Of a stretch of DNA of 64,000 bases, positions 8,461-16,157 are shown piece by piece. The notes below the pieces were generated by a model. That model had not been told where the DNA came from, did no database searches, and saw only the letters and a program-made list of their open reading frames with translations. The DNA is from Nostocales cyanobacterium HT-58-2 (GTDB lineage: Bacteria > Cyanobacteriota > Cyanobacteriia > Cyanobacteriales > Nostocaceae), in NCBI GenBank assembly GCA_002163975.1, contig CP019636.1, positions 7,071,501 to 7,135,500 of the forward strand. Reading direction: 5' to 3'. The translations under genes and the position numbers were made by a program. Numbering within the stretch: position 1 is the stretch's first letter; each line of letters starts with the position of its first letter.

Positions 8461-9543
8461 TTAGCCGTTGATAGCAGGAGCGCTGAGTGCAACAGGAGCT
8501 ACATCACCAGAAGCCAAGTCGAGGGGGAAGTTGTGAGCATTACGCTCGTGCATGACTTCCATACCCAAGTTGGAACGGTTGAGGATGTCTGCCCAGGTGC
8601 CAATCACGCGACCTTGAGAGTCAATCACAGAAGAGTTGAAGTTGAAACCGTTGAGGTTGAACGCCATGGTGCTTACGCCCAGTGCGGTGAACCAGATTCC
8701 CACTACAGGCCATGCAGCCAAGAAGAAGTGCAAGCTGCGGCTGTTGTTGAAGGAAGCGTATTGGAAAATCAAGCGACCGAAGTAGCCGTGAGCTGCAACG
8801 ATGTTGTAGGTTTCTTCTTCTTGACCGAACTTGTAACCGTAGTTCTGAGATTCGGTTTCGGTTGTTTCACGAACCAAGGAAGAGGTGACCAAAGAACCGT
8901 GCATTGCACTGAACAAGCTACCACCGAATACACCTGCTACACCAAGTTGGTGGAAGGGGTGCATCAGGATGTTGTGCTCTGCTTGGAACACCAACATGAA
9001 GTTGAATGTACCAGAGATGCCCAGAGGCATACCATCAGAGAAGGAACCTTGTCCGATGGGGTAGATCAAGAATACTGCGGTTGCTGCAGCTACTGGTGCG
9101 CTGAATGCTACGCAGATCCAAGGACGCATACCCAAGCGGTAGGACAATTCCCACTCACGACCGAGGTAGCAGAATACGCCGATCAAGAAGTGGAAAATCA
9201 CCAACTGGTATGGACCACCATTGTACAACCACTCATCGAGGGAAGCTGCTTCCCAGATGGGGTAGAAGTGCAAGCCGATCGCGTTGGAGGAAGGAACAAC
9301 TGCACCAGAGATGATGTTGTTTCCGTACATCAATGAACCTGCAACAGGTTCACGGATACCGTCGATGTCAACGGGAGGTGCTGCAATGAATGCAATGATG
9401 AAGCAGGTGGTTGCTGCCAACAGGGTGGGGATCATGAGGACGCCGAACCAACCGATGTATATGCGGTTTTCGGTGCTGGTGATCCACTCGCAGAAGCGAC
9501 CCCAGACATTGGCGCTTTCGCGACGTTGTAAGGTTGTGGTCAT
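8461..9543 (-). CDS. psbA: Photosystem II D1 protein, high-light type (Glu130)
   Basis: A 360-residue D1 reaction-centre subunit in the thylakoid membrane. All functional residues are in place: Tyr161 (TyrZ), Asp170, Glu189, His190, His198, His215, Ser264, His272, His332, Glu333, Asp342 and Ala344. After Ala344 comes a 16-residue C-terminal extension that is removed by a Ctp-type protease before the Mn cluster assembles. Position 130 is Glu, the residue of high-light D1 forms, rather than Gln. Monocistronic, with its own promoter and terminator. Other psbA copies are expected elsewhere in the genome. Confidence 0.99.
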   Translation of the reverse strand: MTTTLQRRESANVWGRFCEWITSTENRIYIGWFGVLMIPTLLAATTCFIIAFIAAPPVDIDGIREPVAGSLMYGNNIISGAVVPSSNAIGLHFYPIWEAASLDEWLYNGGPYQLVIFHFLIGVFCYLGREWELSYRLGMRPWICVAFSAPVAAATAVFLIYPIGQGSFSDGMPLGISGTFNFMLVFQAEHNILMHPFHQLGVAGVFGGSLFSAMHGSLVTSSLVRETTETESQNYGYKFGQEEETYNIVAAHGYFGRLIFQYASFNNSRSLHFFLAAWPVVGIWFTALGVSTMAFNLNGFNFNSSVIDSQGRVIGTWADILNRSNLGMEVMHERNAHNFPLDLASGDVAPVALSAPAING

Positions 9544-9618
9544 TGTTTTATGAGTGCGTTACGTACGTGGTATGTATGTATTTGATGTGGAGGTAGGTTT
9601 CTTTACCTCTCTGTAAAC

Positions 9619-9647
9619 ATATTAATCTTTGTATTGAGTTTTGTAAA
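9619..9647 (-). promoter_or_regulatory. psbA promoter
   Basis: On the minus strand, TTTACA (9647-9642) and TAATAT (9624-9619) are separated by 17 bases, a near-ideal sigma-70 promoter. It implies a 5' leader of roughly 65-70 bases before the psbA ATG. The TTTACA element also fits the half-site of light-response (HLR1/RpaB) boxes. Confidence 0.7.
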
Positions 9648-9749
9648 GTCTCTTTAGCAAAATCTTTTTGTGATAGTGAATCTTAGGATGCCTCCACTCA
9701 CAGGCACGATGGCTCATAACCTTACACCTCATACCTCTTTAGGGCTTTG

Positions 9750-10787
9750 TTAAGCTAAACGCAGGACTGACATTGCTTGTTCAATATCAAGAGCCAAATA
9801 CTTATCTAGCGGGACATACATCCAAAACAGCGATCGCTCTGAATTGTAGCTATTTTTCTGAAAACCCAATGCTGAAGCGAACTGTTCATTTGCTGGATCT
9901 ATTGCGATCGTATACAAATCGCAAAGGTTGGGAAAGTCAGCTTGCATCTGCATTAATGTTTTTTTTGAATCCTCTAAGAATTGACAAATATTAACTCGCT
10001 GCTGATACGGAGTGTCTATTTGCCAAGCTCGATTATATACAGATGTGCAACTTAGGTCGCCTGGTTCAGCGAGTTTGTATGGGTCAGTTTCCCGCGTAGA
10101 ACTCAGAAGATAGAGACTTTTGCGCGGAGGAAGAAAGAAATTCTTTTCAGATTCTTTGGCTGTGGGAAACAGGGAGTAAAAGCCAACTATATGTTGATTG
10201 TCACAGCGACGTAGCACGCGCATACCAGTGGGATATTGCTCTGCCCAAATCCGCAAGATTCTGGCAATTCTGTGGGGTGCAGCAGTCGTCCTTCTATTCA
10301 AGACAAAGGCGCGAGCCAGAAAATTGGCTACAGGAATGGTGTCAATTCGGTGATCGAAGTTATCTGGGACAAGCTGTACAGATTTTTCAGTGCTGGTGGA
10401 TTCGTCAGGATTGGGTAGTGAAGACCGAATACGAATGCATGTTGTGTTTCCATCAAAGTCTTTTTCAATCAATCCCAAAGCGACAAGTTGATCAATCATC
10501 AAACCCGCCGAGCGATCGCTCCCTCGCCCATTATTATTTTGACCATAAAAAATTTCATAAGCTTCCCGATGTGAGCAAGCGACAAACCCTTCTGGTAACT
10601 CTAGTTGAGTGAGAGGACGCTGTATGCGCTTGCCCAATTCTTGCTGCTGTTTCAGGAGTAAGTAAGCCCATAATCGAACAAAATATTCGGCTCGACGGCG
10701 TGTGATACCAACCCGTCCTTTCAGTAAAGAGACGTACTTGAGTTGTTGCTCCACTGGAAACCATTGGTCGATGGTTGCTGGATTCAT
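9750..10787 (-). CDS. Winged-helix plus GNAT-like protein, function unknown
   Basis: I do not recognise a named family. With the ATG start at 10787 it has about 345 residues. The N-terminal half looks like a winged helix (LTQLELPEGFVACSHREAYE ... MIDQLVALGLIEKD). The C-terminal half resembles a GNAT acyltransferase, with a strand IVGFYSLFP and a terminal IDPANEQFASALGFQ resembling the GNAT P-x-N-xx-A-xx-LGF motif. An in-frame GTG at 10856 would add 23 residues, but it overlaps a probable operator motif (10854-10865). Divergent from the LuxR regulator; the two share a motif in the intergenic region. Confidence 0.65.
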   Translation of the reverse strand: MNPATIDQWFPVEQQLKYVSLLKGRVGITRRRAEYFVRLWAYLLLKQQQELGKRIQRPLTQLELPEGFVACSHREAYEIFYGQNNNGRGSDRSAGLMIDQLVALGLIEKDFDGNTTCIRIRSSLPNPDESTSTEKSVQLVPDNFDHRIDTIPVANFLARAFVLNRRTTAAPHRIARILRIWAEQYPTGMRVLRRCDNQHIVGFYSLFPTAKESEKNFFLPPRKSLYLLSSTRETDPYKLAEPGDLSCTSVYNRAWQIDTPYQQRVNICQFLEDSKKTLMQMQADFPNLCDLYTIAIDPANEQFASALGFQKNSYNSERSLFWMYVPLDKYLALDIEQAMSVLRLA

Positions 10788-10853
10788 GTCACAGGACTCT
10801 TTGGCAAACTTTTCCAATCTTGTACAGCTTTGATGCAAATAAATCAGGATAGC

Positions 10854-10865
10854 CACTAGTCAAAA
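10854..10865 (-). promoter_or_regulatory. Shared operator-like motif TTTTGACTAGTG (copy 1)
   Basis: The minus-strand sequence TTTTGACTAGTG is identical to the core of the motif at 11114-11125 upstream of the divergent LuxR gene. It lies just upstream of the winged-helix/GNAT gene. Candidate binding site, inferred from repetition only. Confidence 0.4.
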
Positions 10866-11087
10866 GTTGACAGTAAAAAAGCTATCAACATATTTGATGG
10901 TCAACTCCTGACGAGTCGAGGCAAAGTAACCTTATTATTTCGCGATCGCAAGTCCTGTCTGACTTATTTTAAAAAAACTTCACCCTGCTTCAGGTCAGTT
11001 CTACAAACTTCGACCTACAAGAATTCTTTTCAGTAGCGTTGATGAGCTTACAGGTTAGGGCATAGACACTACAGAACCCAAAAAATC

Positions 11088-11122
11088 TAAATTTTGACTA
11101 AGCATGCAATAAATTTTGACTA
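11088..11122 (+). promoter_or_regulatory. Direct repeat TAAATTTTGACTA, 22-bp period, upstream of the LuxR gene
   Basis: Two exact copies of TAAATTTTGACTA lie at 11088-11100 and 11110-11122, their starts 22 bases (two helical turns) apart, ending 45 bases before the ATG at 11167. This spacing suits binding by a dimeric or cooperative regulator, possibly the LuxR protein itself. Confidence 0.5.
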
Positions 11123-11166
11123 GTGCTGATTTTTGTCATGTATCCCGAGTTGTAGAGGTGAGTCGT

Positions 11167-11796
11167 ATGTGCCTGTCGTATGAGGAAATCAATCATAACA
11201 TTGCATCTATCCCAGCAATGGGATCTAAATCACACAATTCAAAAAGCCAGCAGTTTCAACATGAGTCAAAGGTTGACCTACTGCAATCTGCCATTGAAAG
11301 CTTTGTAGACGGCATCTTGATACTAACTCCTGAACGGGAGTTGCTTCATGCTAACGTATGCGCTCGCCGAATTTGTAGACAATTATTGCCAAGCGGTAGT
11401 TCTGCTAATGCTATTCCAGAAGAAATTTGGCGGATTTGTCAGTCTTTGATTGATAGCCGCACAATCTTCCCAGGAGAAAAAATTTTCATCGAATTTGAAT
11501 TAGAAACTGATAGAGGCGTAAAACTGCGTGTTCGGACTAGGTGGTTTCCACTTGCAACAGGTGAGCAGGATTGCTTGCTGGTCATTTTGGAAGACCGCAA
11601 TCAAACCAGCCAAAGTATGGCGTTGTTTGACGCGCACAAGTATGGTCTGACTGATCGAGAAGCAGAAGTTTGGCTACTACGTCGCGCGAACCTTTCATAT
11701 AAGGAGATTGCCGATCAGCTTTACATTACCATCAACACCGTCAAAAAGCACTTGAAGAACATATACGCTAAGCAACACGAAATGCTGTGGTCATAA
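11167..11796 (+). CDS. LuxR-family regulator with PAS-like sensor domain
   Basis: A 209-residue DNA-binding regulator. The N-terminal half is PAS-like (LLQSAIESFVDGILIL ... LLVILEDR). The C-terminal half is a GerE/LuxR helix-turn-helix (YGLTDREAEVWLLRRANLS, then EIADQLYITINTVKKHLKNI). There is no receiver domain, so it probably senses a ligand, redox state or partner directly. Start chosen at ATG 11167, with AGAGGTG six bases upstream; the frame is open back to a TTG at 11116. Divergent from the winged-helix/GNAT gene and 78 bases upstream of cofG. It resembles the small cyanobacterial LuxR regulators, but I cannot assign it to a named one. Confidence 0.8.
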   Translation: MCLSYEEINHNIASIPAMGSKSHNSKSQQFQHESKVDLLQSAIESFVDGILILTPERELLHANVCARRICRQLLPSGSSANAIPEEIWRICQSLIDSRTIFPGEKIFIEFELETDRGVKLRVRTRWFPLATGEQDCLLVILEDRNQTSQSMALFDAHKYGLTDREAEVWLLRRANLSYKEIADQLYITINTVKKHLKNIYAKQHEMLWS

Positions 11797-11874
11797 TAAG
11801 TAGTCGTGGCAGACTGGGAGACACAAGCATAAGCAAACATGGTAACTAATGTCTCTTAATGCCTGACTCCCAAT

Positions 11875-12912
11875 ATGCCGCCAACTTCTCATGACCGAAT
11901 TGTTACATACAGCCCTGCTTACACAATTGTTCCTACTTACGAGTGCTTCAATCGCTGTAGTTACTGTAACTTTCGCACAGAACCAGGCAAAAGCCCCTGG
12001 ATGACAATCTCAGAAGCAGAAACACTTTTAAAAAAACTTCACAGCCAAGACGTTTGTGAAATTTTAATACTCAGTGGCGAGGTGCATCTCCATTCCTCGC
12101 GGCGTCAAGCGTGGTTTCAGCGGATTTATGATTTGTGTGAATTAGCTTTGACAATGGGATTTCTGCCACACACAAATGCAGGACCACTGAGTTTTGAGGA
12201 AATGCAACAACTGAAGAAAGTTAACGTTTCCATGGGACTAATGTTGGAACAGCTAACGCCAGCATTATTAAACACAGTGCATAAACACGCACCGAGTAAA
12301 ATACCAGAAGTGCGTCTACAACAATTAGAGTGGGCAGGAAAATTAAACATACCCTTTACCACTGGCTTACTCTTAGGAATTGGAGAAACAGAAGACGATT
12401 GGTGGGAAACATTAGAAGCCATATCCCACATCCACCAACGCTACCATCACATTCAAGAAGTCATCCTGCAACCCCACAGCCCAGGACATCAGCAAACGTT
12501 TGATGCACCACCATTTGACCCTCATCAACTGCCAAGAGTTATTTCCCAGGCACGTCAAATTTTACCGTCGGATATTACCATTCAAATTCCACCAAATTTA
12601 GTTATCGATATTGTAGGGGCACGGCATACTGTGCCCCTACTAGCTTGTGTAGAAGCTGGTGCAAGAGATTTAGGCGGAATTGGACCAAAAGATGAAGTGA
12701 ATCCTGATTACCCGCATCCACAATATCAGGAATTGCGAGAAATATTAGAGCCTGCTGGGTGGGAGTTAGTGCCAAGATTGCCAATTTATCCACAGTTTGA
12801 TGATTGGTTGTCGAGAGAGTTGCAGACTGCTGTTAAGCAATGGCGAAAGATTATGCACCCAACTCCTGTTTTGCAAGAAGAGAGAAGTACAAATTTCCGA
12901 TTTCACTGTTGA
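11875..12912 (+). CDS. cofG: FO synthase subunit 1 (7,8-didemethyl-8-hydroxy-5-deazariboflavin synthase, CofG)
   Basis: A 345-residue radical SAM enzyme with CFNRCSYC (Cys24, Cys28, Cys31) binding the [4Fe-4S] cluster. With CofH it condenses a tyrosine-derived intermediate with the ribityl-diaminouracil flavin precursor to make FO, used in cyanobacteria as a photolyase antenna chromophore. The conserved C-terminal LLACVEAGARDLGGI is present. Odd point: a 28-bp palindromic repeat (12613-12640) lies in frame just before it and encodes VGARHTVPL, so the protein carries a repeat-derived stretch yet stays open. cofH is not in the window. Confidence 0.9.
   Translation: MPPTSHDRIVTYSPAYTIVPTYECFNRCSYCNFRTEPGKSPWMTISEAETLLKKLHSQDVCEILILSGEVHLHSSRRQAWFQRIYDLCELALTMGFLPHTNAGPLSFEEMQQLKKVNVSMGLMLEQLTPALLNTVHKHAPSKIPEVRLQQLEWAGKLNIPFTTGLLLGIGETEDDWWETLEAISHIHQRYHHIQEVILQPHSPGHQQTFDAPPFDPHQLPRVISQARQILPSDITIQIPPNLVIDIVGARHTVPLLACVEAGARDLGGIGPKDEVNPDYPHPQYQELREILEPAGWELVPRLPIYPQFDDWLSRELQTAVKQWRKIMHPTPVLQEERSTNFRFHC
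12613..12640. repeat. Palindromic interspersed repeat inside cofG
   Basis: Arms GTAGGGGCAC and GTGCCCCTAC (perfect 10-bp pairing) around GGCATACT. This is the common GTAGGGGCACGGC-type repeat of Nostocales genomes, here within a reading frame and without disrupting it. Confidence 0.8.
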
Positions 12913-12944
12913 GTAGCTATACAAACTAAATTACATACTCAGCC

Positions 12945-13014
12945 GTAGGGTGGGCATTGCCAAGCACAATTTTGGTATCTGTTCCGTGAGGATATAAAGC
13001 AATGCTCACCTTAC
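12945..13014. repeat. Long inverted repeat 3' of cofG
   Basis: Arms GTAGGGTGGGCATTGC (12945-12960) and GCAATGCTCACCTTAC (12999-13014) pair over 16 bases with two G-U-compatible mismatches around a 38-base loop. The GTAGGGTGGGCATTGC type is a recurrent intergenic repeat in cyanobacteria. It may also terminate cofG transcription. Confidence 0.65.
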
Positions 13015-13083
13015 CTTGAGCTTGTTATCCTAATTCAGCGAGGAGAAAGTAGGAAATGAATTTTACCCAGGGGTACTTAGTTT

Positions 13084-13328
13084 TCTCGTTGATGAGTCTT
13101 CAGAATTCGTGGACGAGTATCAGAACCTTGTTGACGAGTCTTTGGAACTCATCCACGAGTTCTTAATACTCGTGGATAAGTCTTAGAAACTGGTGAATGA
13201 GTCTTAGAAACTCGTCAACGAGTATTAAAGCCTCGCAGCCGAGTCTTAGAAACTCGTGGACGAGTGTTGAAAACTCAAAGACGAGTCTCAGAACTTGATG
13301 AACGAGTGTTGAAAACTTGTGAACGAGT
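13084..13328. repeat. Degenerate 21-bp tandem repeat, about 12 units
   Basis: About 12 consecutive units of roughly 21 bp, each with a palindromic core of the type CTCGTGGACGAG followed by TCTTAGAAA. Units differ by several bases each. The 21-bp period yields heptad-like peptides in several frames, but no frame has a convincing start and context, so I treat it as non-coding. Its right edge runs into the MITE-like palindrome at 13329. Confidence 0.75.
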
Positions 13329-13438
13329 CTGATACTAAGTTGCATTCAAAAACCTCACCCCGCCCTCCGGGCACCCCTCTCCTTAGCAAGGAGAGGGGCG
13401 GGGGTGAGGTGACACCTATGAACGCAACTCAGTATGAG
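13329..13438. mobile_element. MITE-like palindromic element (110 bp)
   Basis: Terminal arms CTGATACTAAGTTGCATTCA (13329-13348) and TGAACGCAACTCAGTATGAG (13419-13438) are inverted repeats matching at about 16 of 20 positions. Inside are further nested arms (ACCTCACCCC / GGGGTGAGGT) and a perfect core hairpin CCCCTCTCCTT / AAGGAGAGGGG. No coding capacity and no clear target duplication. Probably a non-autonomous element or REP-like sequence. Confidence 0.65.
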
Positions 13439-13691
13439 AACTTCGTTTTCTTCACCCACAGGCTAGAAAGCGGGTGCTACAGGAACAAAACCTACCTATA
13501 CAAGCTTGCATACCCGTAATTTTTAGTAATCTTACTCAACATGGACTTAGCGAAAGCGCCGCACGCTTTAACCTGTCAGCAAAGCCATATAAGAGGTGAA
13601 ATTTGAAATTTTCAATTGTTTACCTGTGTTGCCAACGCCTAACTCTTTATAATCTCCACTAGTATGAGGAACACTGCAATATTTGTTACTT

Positions 13692-14309
13692 ATGATAGAT
13701 AGTCAAGAATTACTTACAAATCTCTACAACGTCTTTAACCCTTTTGAACCCTTACCCGCTGGTGACCCAAAGTATGTAGATTGTCAAGACGTACGGGGAG
13801 ATGCGGATATTCTCCAAGAGTTAGGAAATCGCATACAAAGATCAAATAGCAGTACTTGCCAATTGTATTCTGGGCATCGGGGAGCAGGGAAATCCACAGA
13901 ACTACTGAAGTTAAAGCAATATCTAGAAAATCGGAAATTCTATGTCGTTTACTTTGCCGCAGATGAAGAGGATATTGACTCAGAAGATGCCCAATATACA
14001 GATATACTCCTCGCCTGTACCCGTCGATTGCTTCAAGATTTACACAAAATTGCCAATCCTCAACCAATATTAAATTGGCTCAAAGAACGCTGGCAAGATG
14101 TGAAAGATTTGGCGCAGACTCCGATGGAATTTGAAAGCCTGGAAGTAGAAACACAACTTTCGCAGTTTGCCAAGTTGACAGCTAATTTAAGAGCGGTTCC
14201 CGAATTAAGACAACAAATTCGCCAAAAAGTCAATCCCCACACTGTCATACCAATTCTGTATGAAGATGCGCCAAACTGCGTCAAACTTATAGATGGGTGC
14301 ATTGAGTAA
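13692..14309 (+). pseudogene. P-loop ATPase, N-terminal fragment (split by IS630 element)
   Basis: The N-terminal part of an AAA/STAND-like ATPase, with Walker A GHRGAGKST at residues 61-69 and YVVYFAADEEDID after it. True homology ends at about 14246. The last 20 or so codons, to the stop at 14309, are read from the inserted IS. The C-terminal part resumes at 15384. Removing 1137 bp (the IS plus one 2-bp duplication) joins the halves in frame (GTC ATC ACC) to give a 442-residue protein. The ATG at 13692 is preferred over TTG 13683. The family is otherwise unnamed to me. Confidence 0.8.
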
Positions 14310-14811
14310 TTTTGTTATGAGTCGTCCATTCCAAATCGAGATTTCAGAAAGTCAAGAAGAATTGGAGAAAGCTCTCAAACATGCCACAGCAGCAAGCAGC
14401 AAAGAAAGATTGCAAATGCTCTACTGGCTCAAGAGTGGTCAAGTCAGCAGCAGGCGATCGCTGGCAGAACGTTTAGGGCGTGATGAAGCAACCATAACTC
14501 GTTGGGTGAGAAAGTATAAAGATGAAGGACGAAGGGGCTTACTTGAAGTAAAACATGCACCAGGGAAAGTTCTGAGCATAAGTGGTTCAGACTTAGAACG
14601 GTTGAAACAGAAGTTGCAGGAACCATCTGGGTTTCAAAGCTATAGTCAAATTCAACAATGGCTCAAGAGCGAATTAGGACTTTCACTTGCCTACAAAACA
14701 GTCTATGAAATTGTTCGCAAGCGTTTGGGTGCGAAATTGAAAGTGCCTCGTCCTCAAAGCACCAAACAACACCCAGAAAGCCTATCTCACTTTAAAAAAA
14801 ACTGCCTCTAG
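14293..14811 (+). CDS. IS630-family transposase, ORF A (DNA-binding part)
   Basis: 172 residues with two helix-turn-helix regions: SRRSLAERLGRDEATITRW (about 53-71), and SYSQIQQWLKSELGLSLAY further on, the paired-domain-like DNA-binding half of Tc1/mariner-IS630 transposases. An internal ATG at 14317 (MSRPFQ) is an alternative start. The ORF ends shortly after TTTAAAAAAAAC, where A AAA AAC is a classical -1 frameshift heptamer that would fuse it to ORF B. Confidence 0.88.
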   Translation: MGALSNFVMSRPFQIEISESQEELEKALKHATAASSKERLQMLYWLKSGQVSSRRSLAERLGRDEATITRWVRKYKDEGRRGLLEVKHAPGKVLSISGSDLERLKQKLQEPSGFQSYSQIQQWLKSELGLSLAYKTVYEIVRKRLGAKLKVPRPQSTKQHPESLSHFKKNCL

Positions 14812-14822
14812 CATTCAAATTC

Positions 14823-15374
14823 TTGCAGGAAGAGTTTGGAGAGGGTAAACGATTGAGGTACTTGTGCCAGGATGAAACACGTTTAGGATTAAAGACAATT
14901 GCAGGACGTTTAATTACGGCTAAAGGAGTTAAACCCGTGGGTTTAAGCCAATGGCAACGTGAAAATTTTTATTTATACGGAGTCGTAGAACCCCTAAGTG
15001 GATACAGCTTTTTCTATGAGTTCCCCTACCTCAATAGTGATTGTTTTCAAAACTTTTTGGAGTTGCTCTCTGCTGACCTTGGTGATGATATCGCGGTTAT
15101 CCAGTTCGACCAAGGGTCTTTTCACAAAGCGAAAGCTCTCGATTATCCAGATAACATTATCCCTATTTTTCAACCTCCTCACTCTCCTCAACTCAACCCA
15201 ATTGAGCGGTTTTGGGAATTTCTCAAATCTCAACTCCAATGGGAAAATTGTCAAACCCTCACACAACTACAGCAGAAGTTAACTGATGTCCTCAAAGCAA
15301 TTACACCTTCCATGATTTCCTCTCTCACTTCTTACGACTTTATTCTTGAAGCTTTATTTAGCGCAGCTTTATAA
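14823..15374 (+). CDS. IS630-family transposase, ORF B (DDE catalytic part)
   Basis: 183 residues carrying the catalytic triad: Asp in CQDETRLG, Asp in VIQFDQGSFH, and Glu in NPIERFWEFLK. The frame is -1 relative to ORF A and is open back to about 14785, overlapping the A-rich slippery site, so the natural product is probably a fused protein of about 360 residues. The TTG at 14823 is only a nominal start. Confidence 0.88.
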   Translation: MQEEFGEGKRLRYLCQDETRLGLKTIAGRLITAKGVKPVGLSQWQRENFYLYGVVEPLSGYSFFYEFPYLNSDCFQNFLELLSADLGDDIAVIQFDQGSFHKAKALDYPDNIIPIFQPPHSPQLNPIERFWEFLKSQLQWENCQTLTQLQQKLTDVLKAITPSMISSLTSYDFILEALFSAAL

Positions 15375-15383
15375 AGAAATGGT

Positions 15384-16157
15384 ATCACCTTAATTAAAGT
15401 CTTGAATGAGTTTCTGGCAGATGCAAAAAAGCACCTACCCACTGGCTACACGCAACTAGCGGTCATTGTAGACAACTTAGACCGGATGGTGTTAGTCAAA
15501 GATGGCGATCGCACCAATTATGAAGAAGTCTTTTTAGACCGCAGTGAACAACTCCAAGCCTTGGATTGCCATTTAATTTACACCGTCCCCATTTCAATGT
15601 TGTATTCTACGAGGACAACAGACCTCCGAGATATCTACGGCGACCTGCAAATTTTGCCAATGATTATGGTCAGAACTCGTACAGGAGAAATTTACGATCC
15701 AGGACTGAAGAAAGTAAAAGAAGTGATTCGCAAGCGAGTCCGGCAAATTGAACAAGAACTTTCACTAGAAAATGGAATTTTTGATAGTCCCAATACTTTG
15801 GAAAGACTGTGTTTGATGAGTGGAGGTCATGTCAGGAATTTGCTATTGTTAACTCAAGATGCCATTGGACGTACTGAAGAATTACCAATTACTGAAAAAG
15901 CAGTACGACGAGCAATTACTCAAGCCAGAGATACCTATCGCCGTGCTGTAGAAAATCATCAATGGAGTCTATTAGCCGAAGTCTCTCTTTCTAAACGCAT
16001 CATCAATGATGACCAGTATCGAAGCTTGATGTATAACCGTTGTCTTTTAGAATACCGCTACTTAGATGATGATGGAGAGATGCAGCGTTGGTATGATATT
16101 CATCCACTGATTCAAGGAATTCCAGAATTTAAAGAAGCTGTGGCAAAACTTCTATGA
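15384..16157 (+). pseudogene. P-loop ATPase, C-terminal fragment (after the IS630 element)
   Basis: Continues the ATPase in frame from ACC TTA ATT AAA GTC TTG. The first usable start is TTG 15402, giving 251 residues. It contains a Walker B-like strand (LAVIVDNLDRM), a sensor-like segment, and a helical C-terminal region (HVRNLLLLTQDAIGRT) typical of STAND/AAA lid modules. Its TGA stop overlaps the ATG of the TPR gene (ATGA), so the two were translationally coupled. If made from the TTG it would lack the nucleotide-binding P-loop. Confidence 0.8.

Larger units (their letters stand above)
14249..15383 (+). mobile_element. IS630-family insertion sequence, copy 1 (1135 bp)
   Basis: Ends defined by comparison with the second copy at 42197-43331 (minus): shared sequence starts ACCAATTCTGTATGAAG and ends CTTTATAAAGAAATGGT, giving imperfect terminal inverted repeats. 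AT flanks both ends in both copies. Two overlapping-frame ORFs encode one DDE transposase through a -1 slippery site. The insertion splits the ATPase gene. All features compared between the two copies are identical, indicating recent transposition. Confidence 0.92.

Noticed and set aside
8533-9336. 267-codon ORF antisense to psbA
   Set aside because: Shadow of psbA codon bias on the opposite strand.
13163-13345. 60-codon minus-strand ORF with heptad-like LVHEFLR repeats
   Set aside because: It is a by-product of the 21-bp tandem repeat, with no ribosome binding site or family match.
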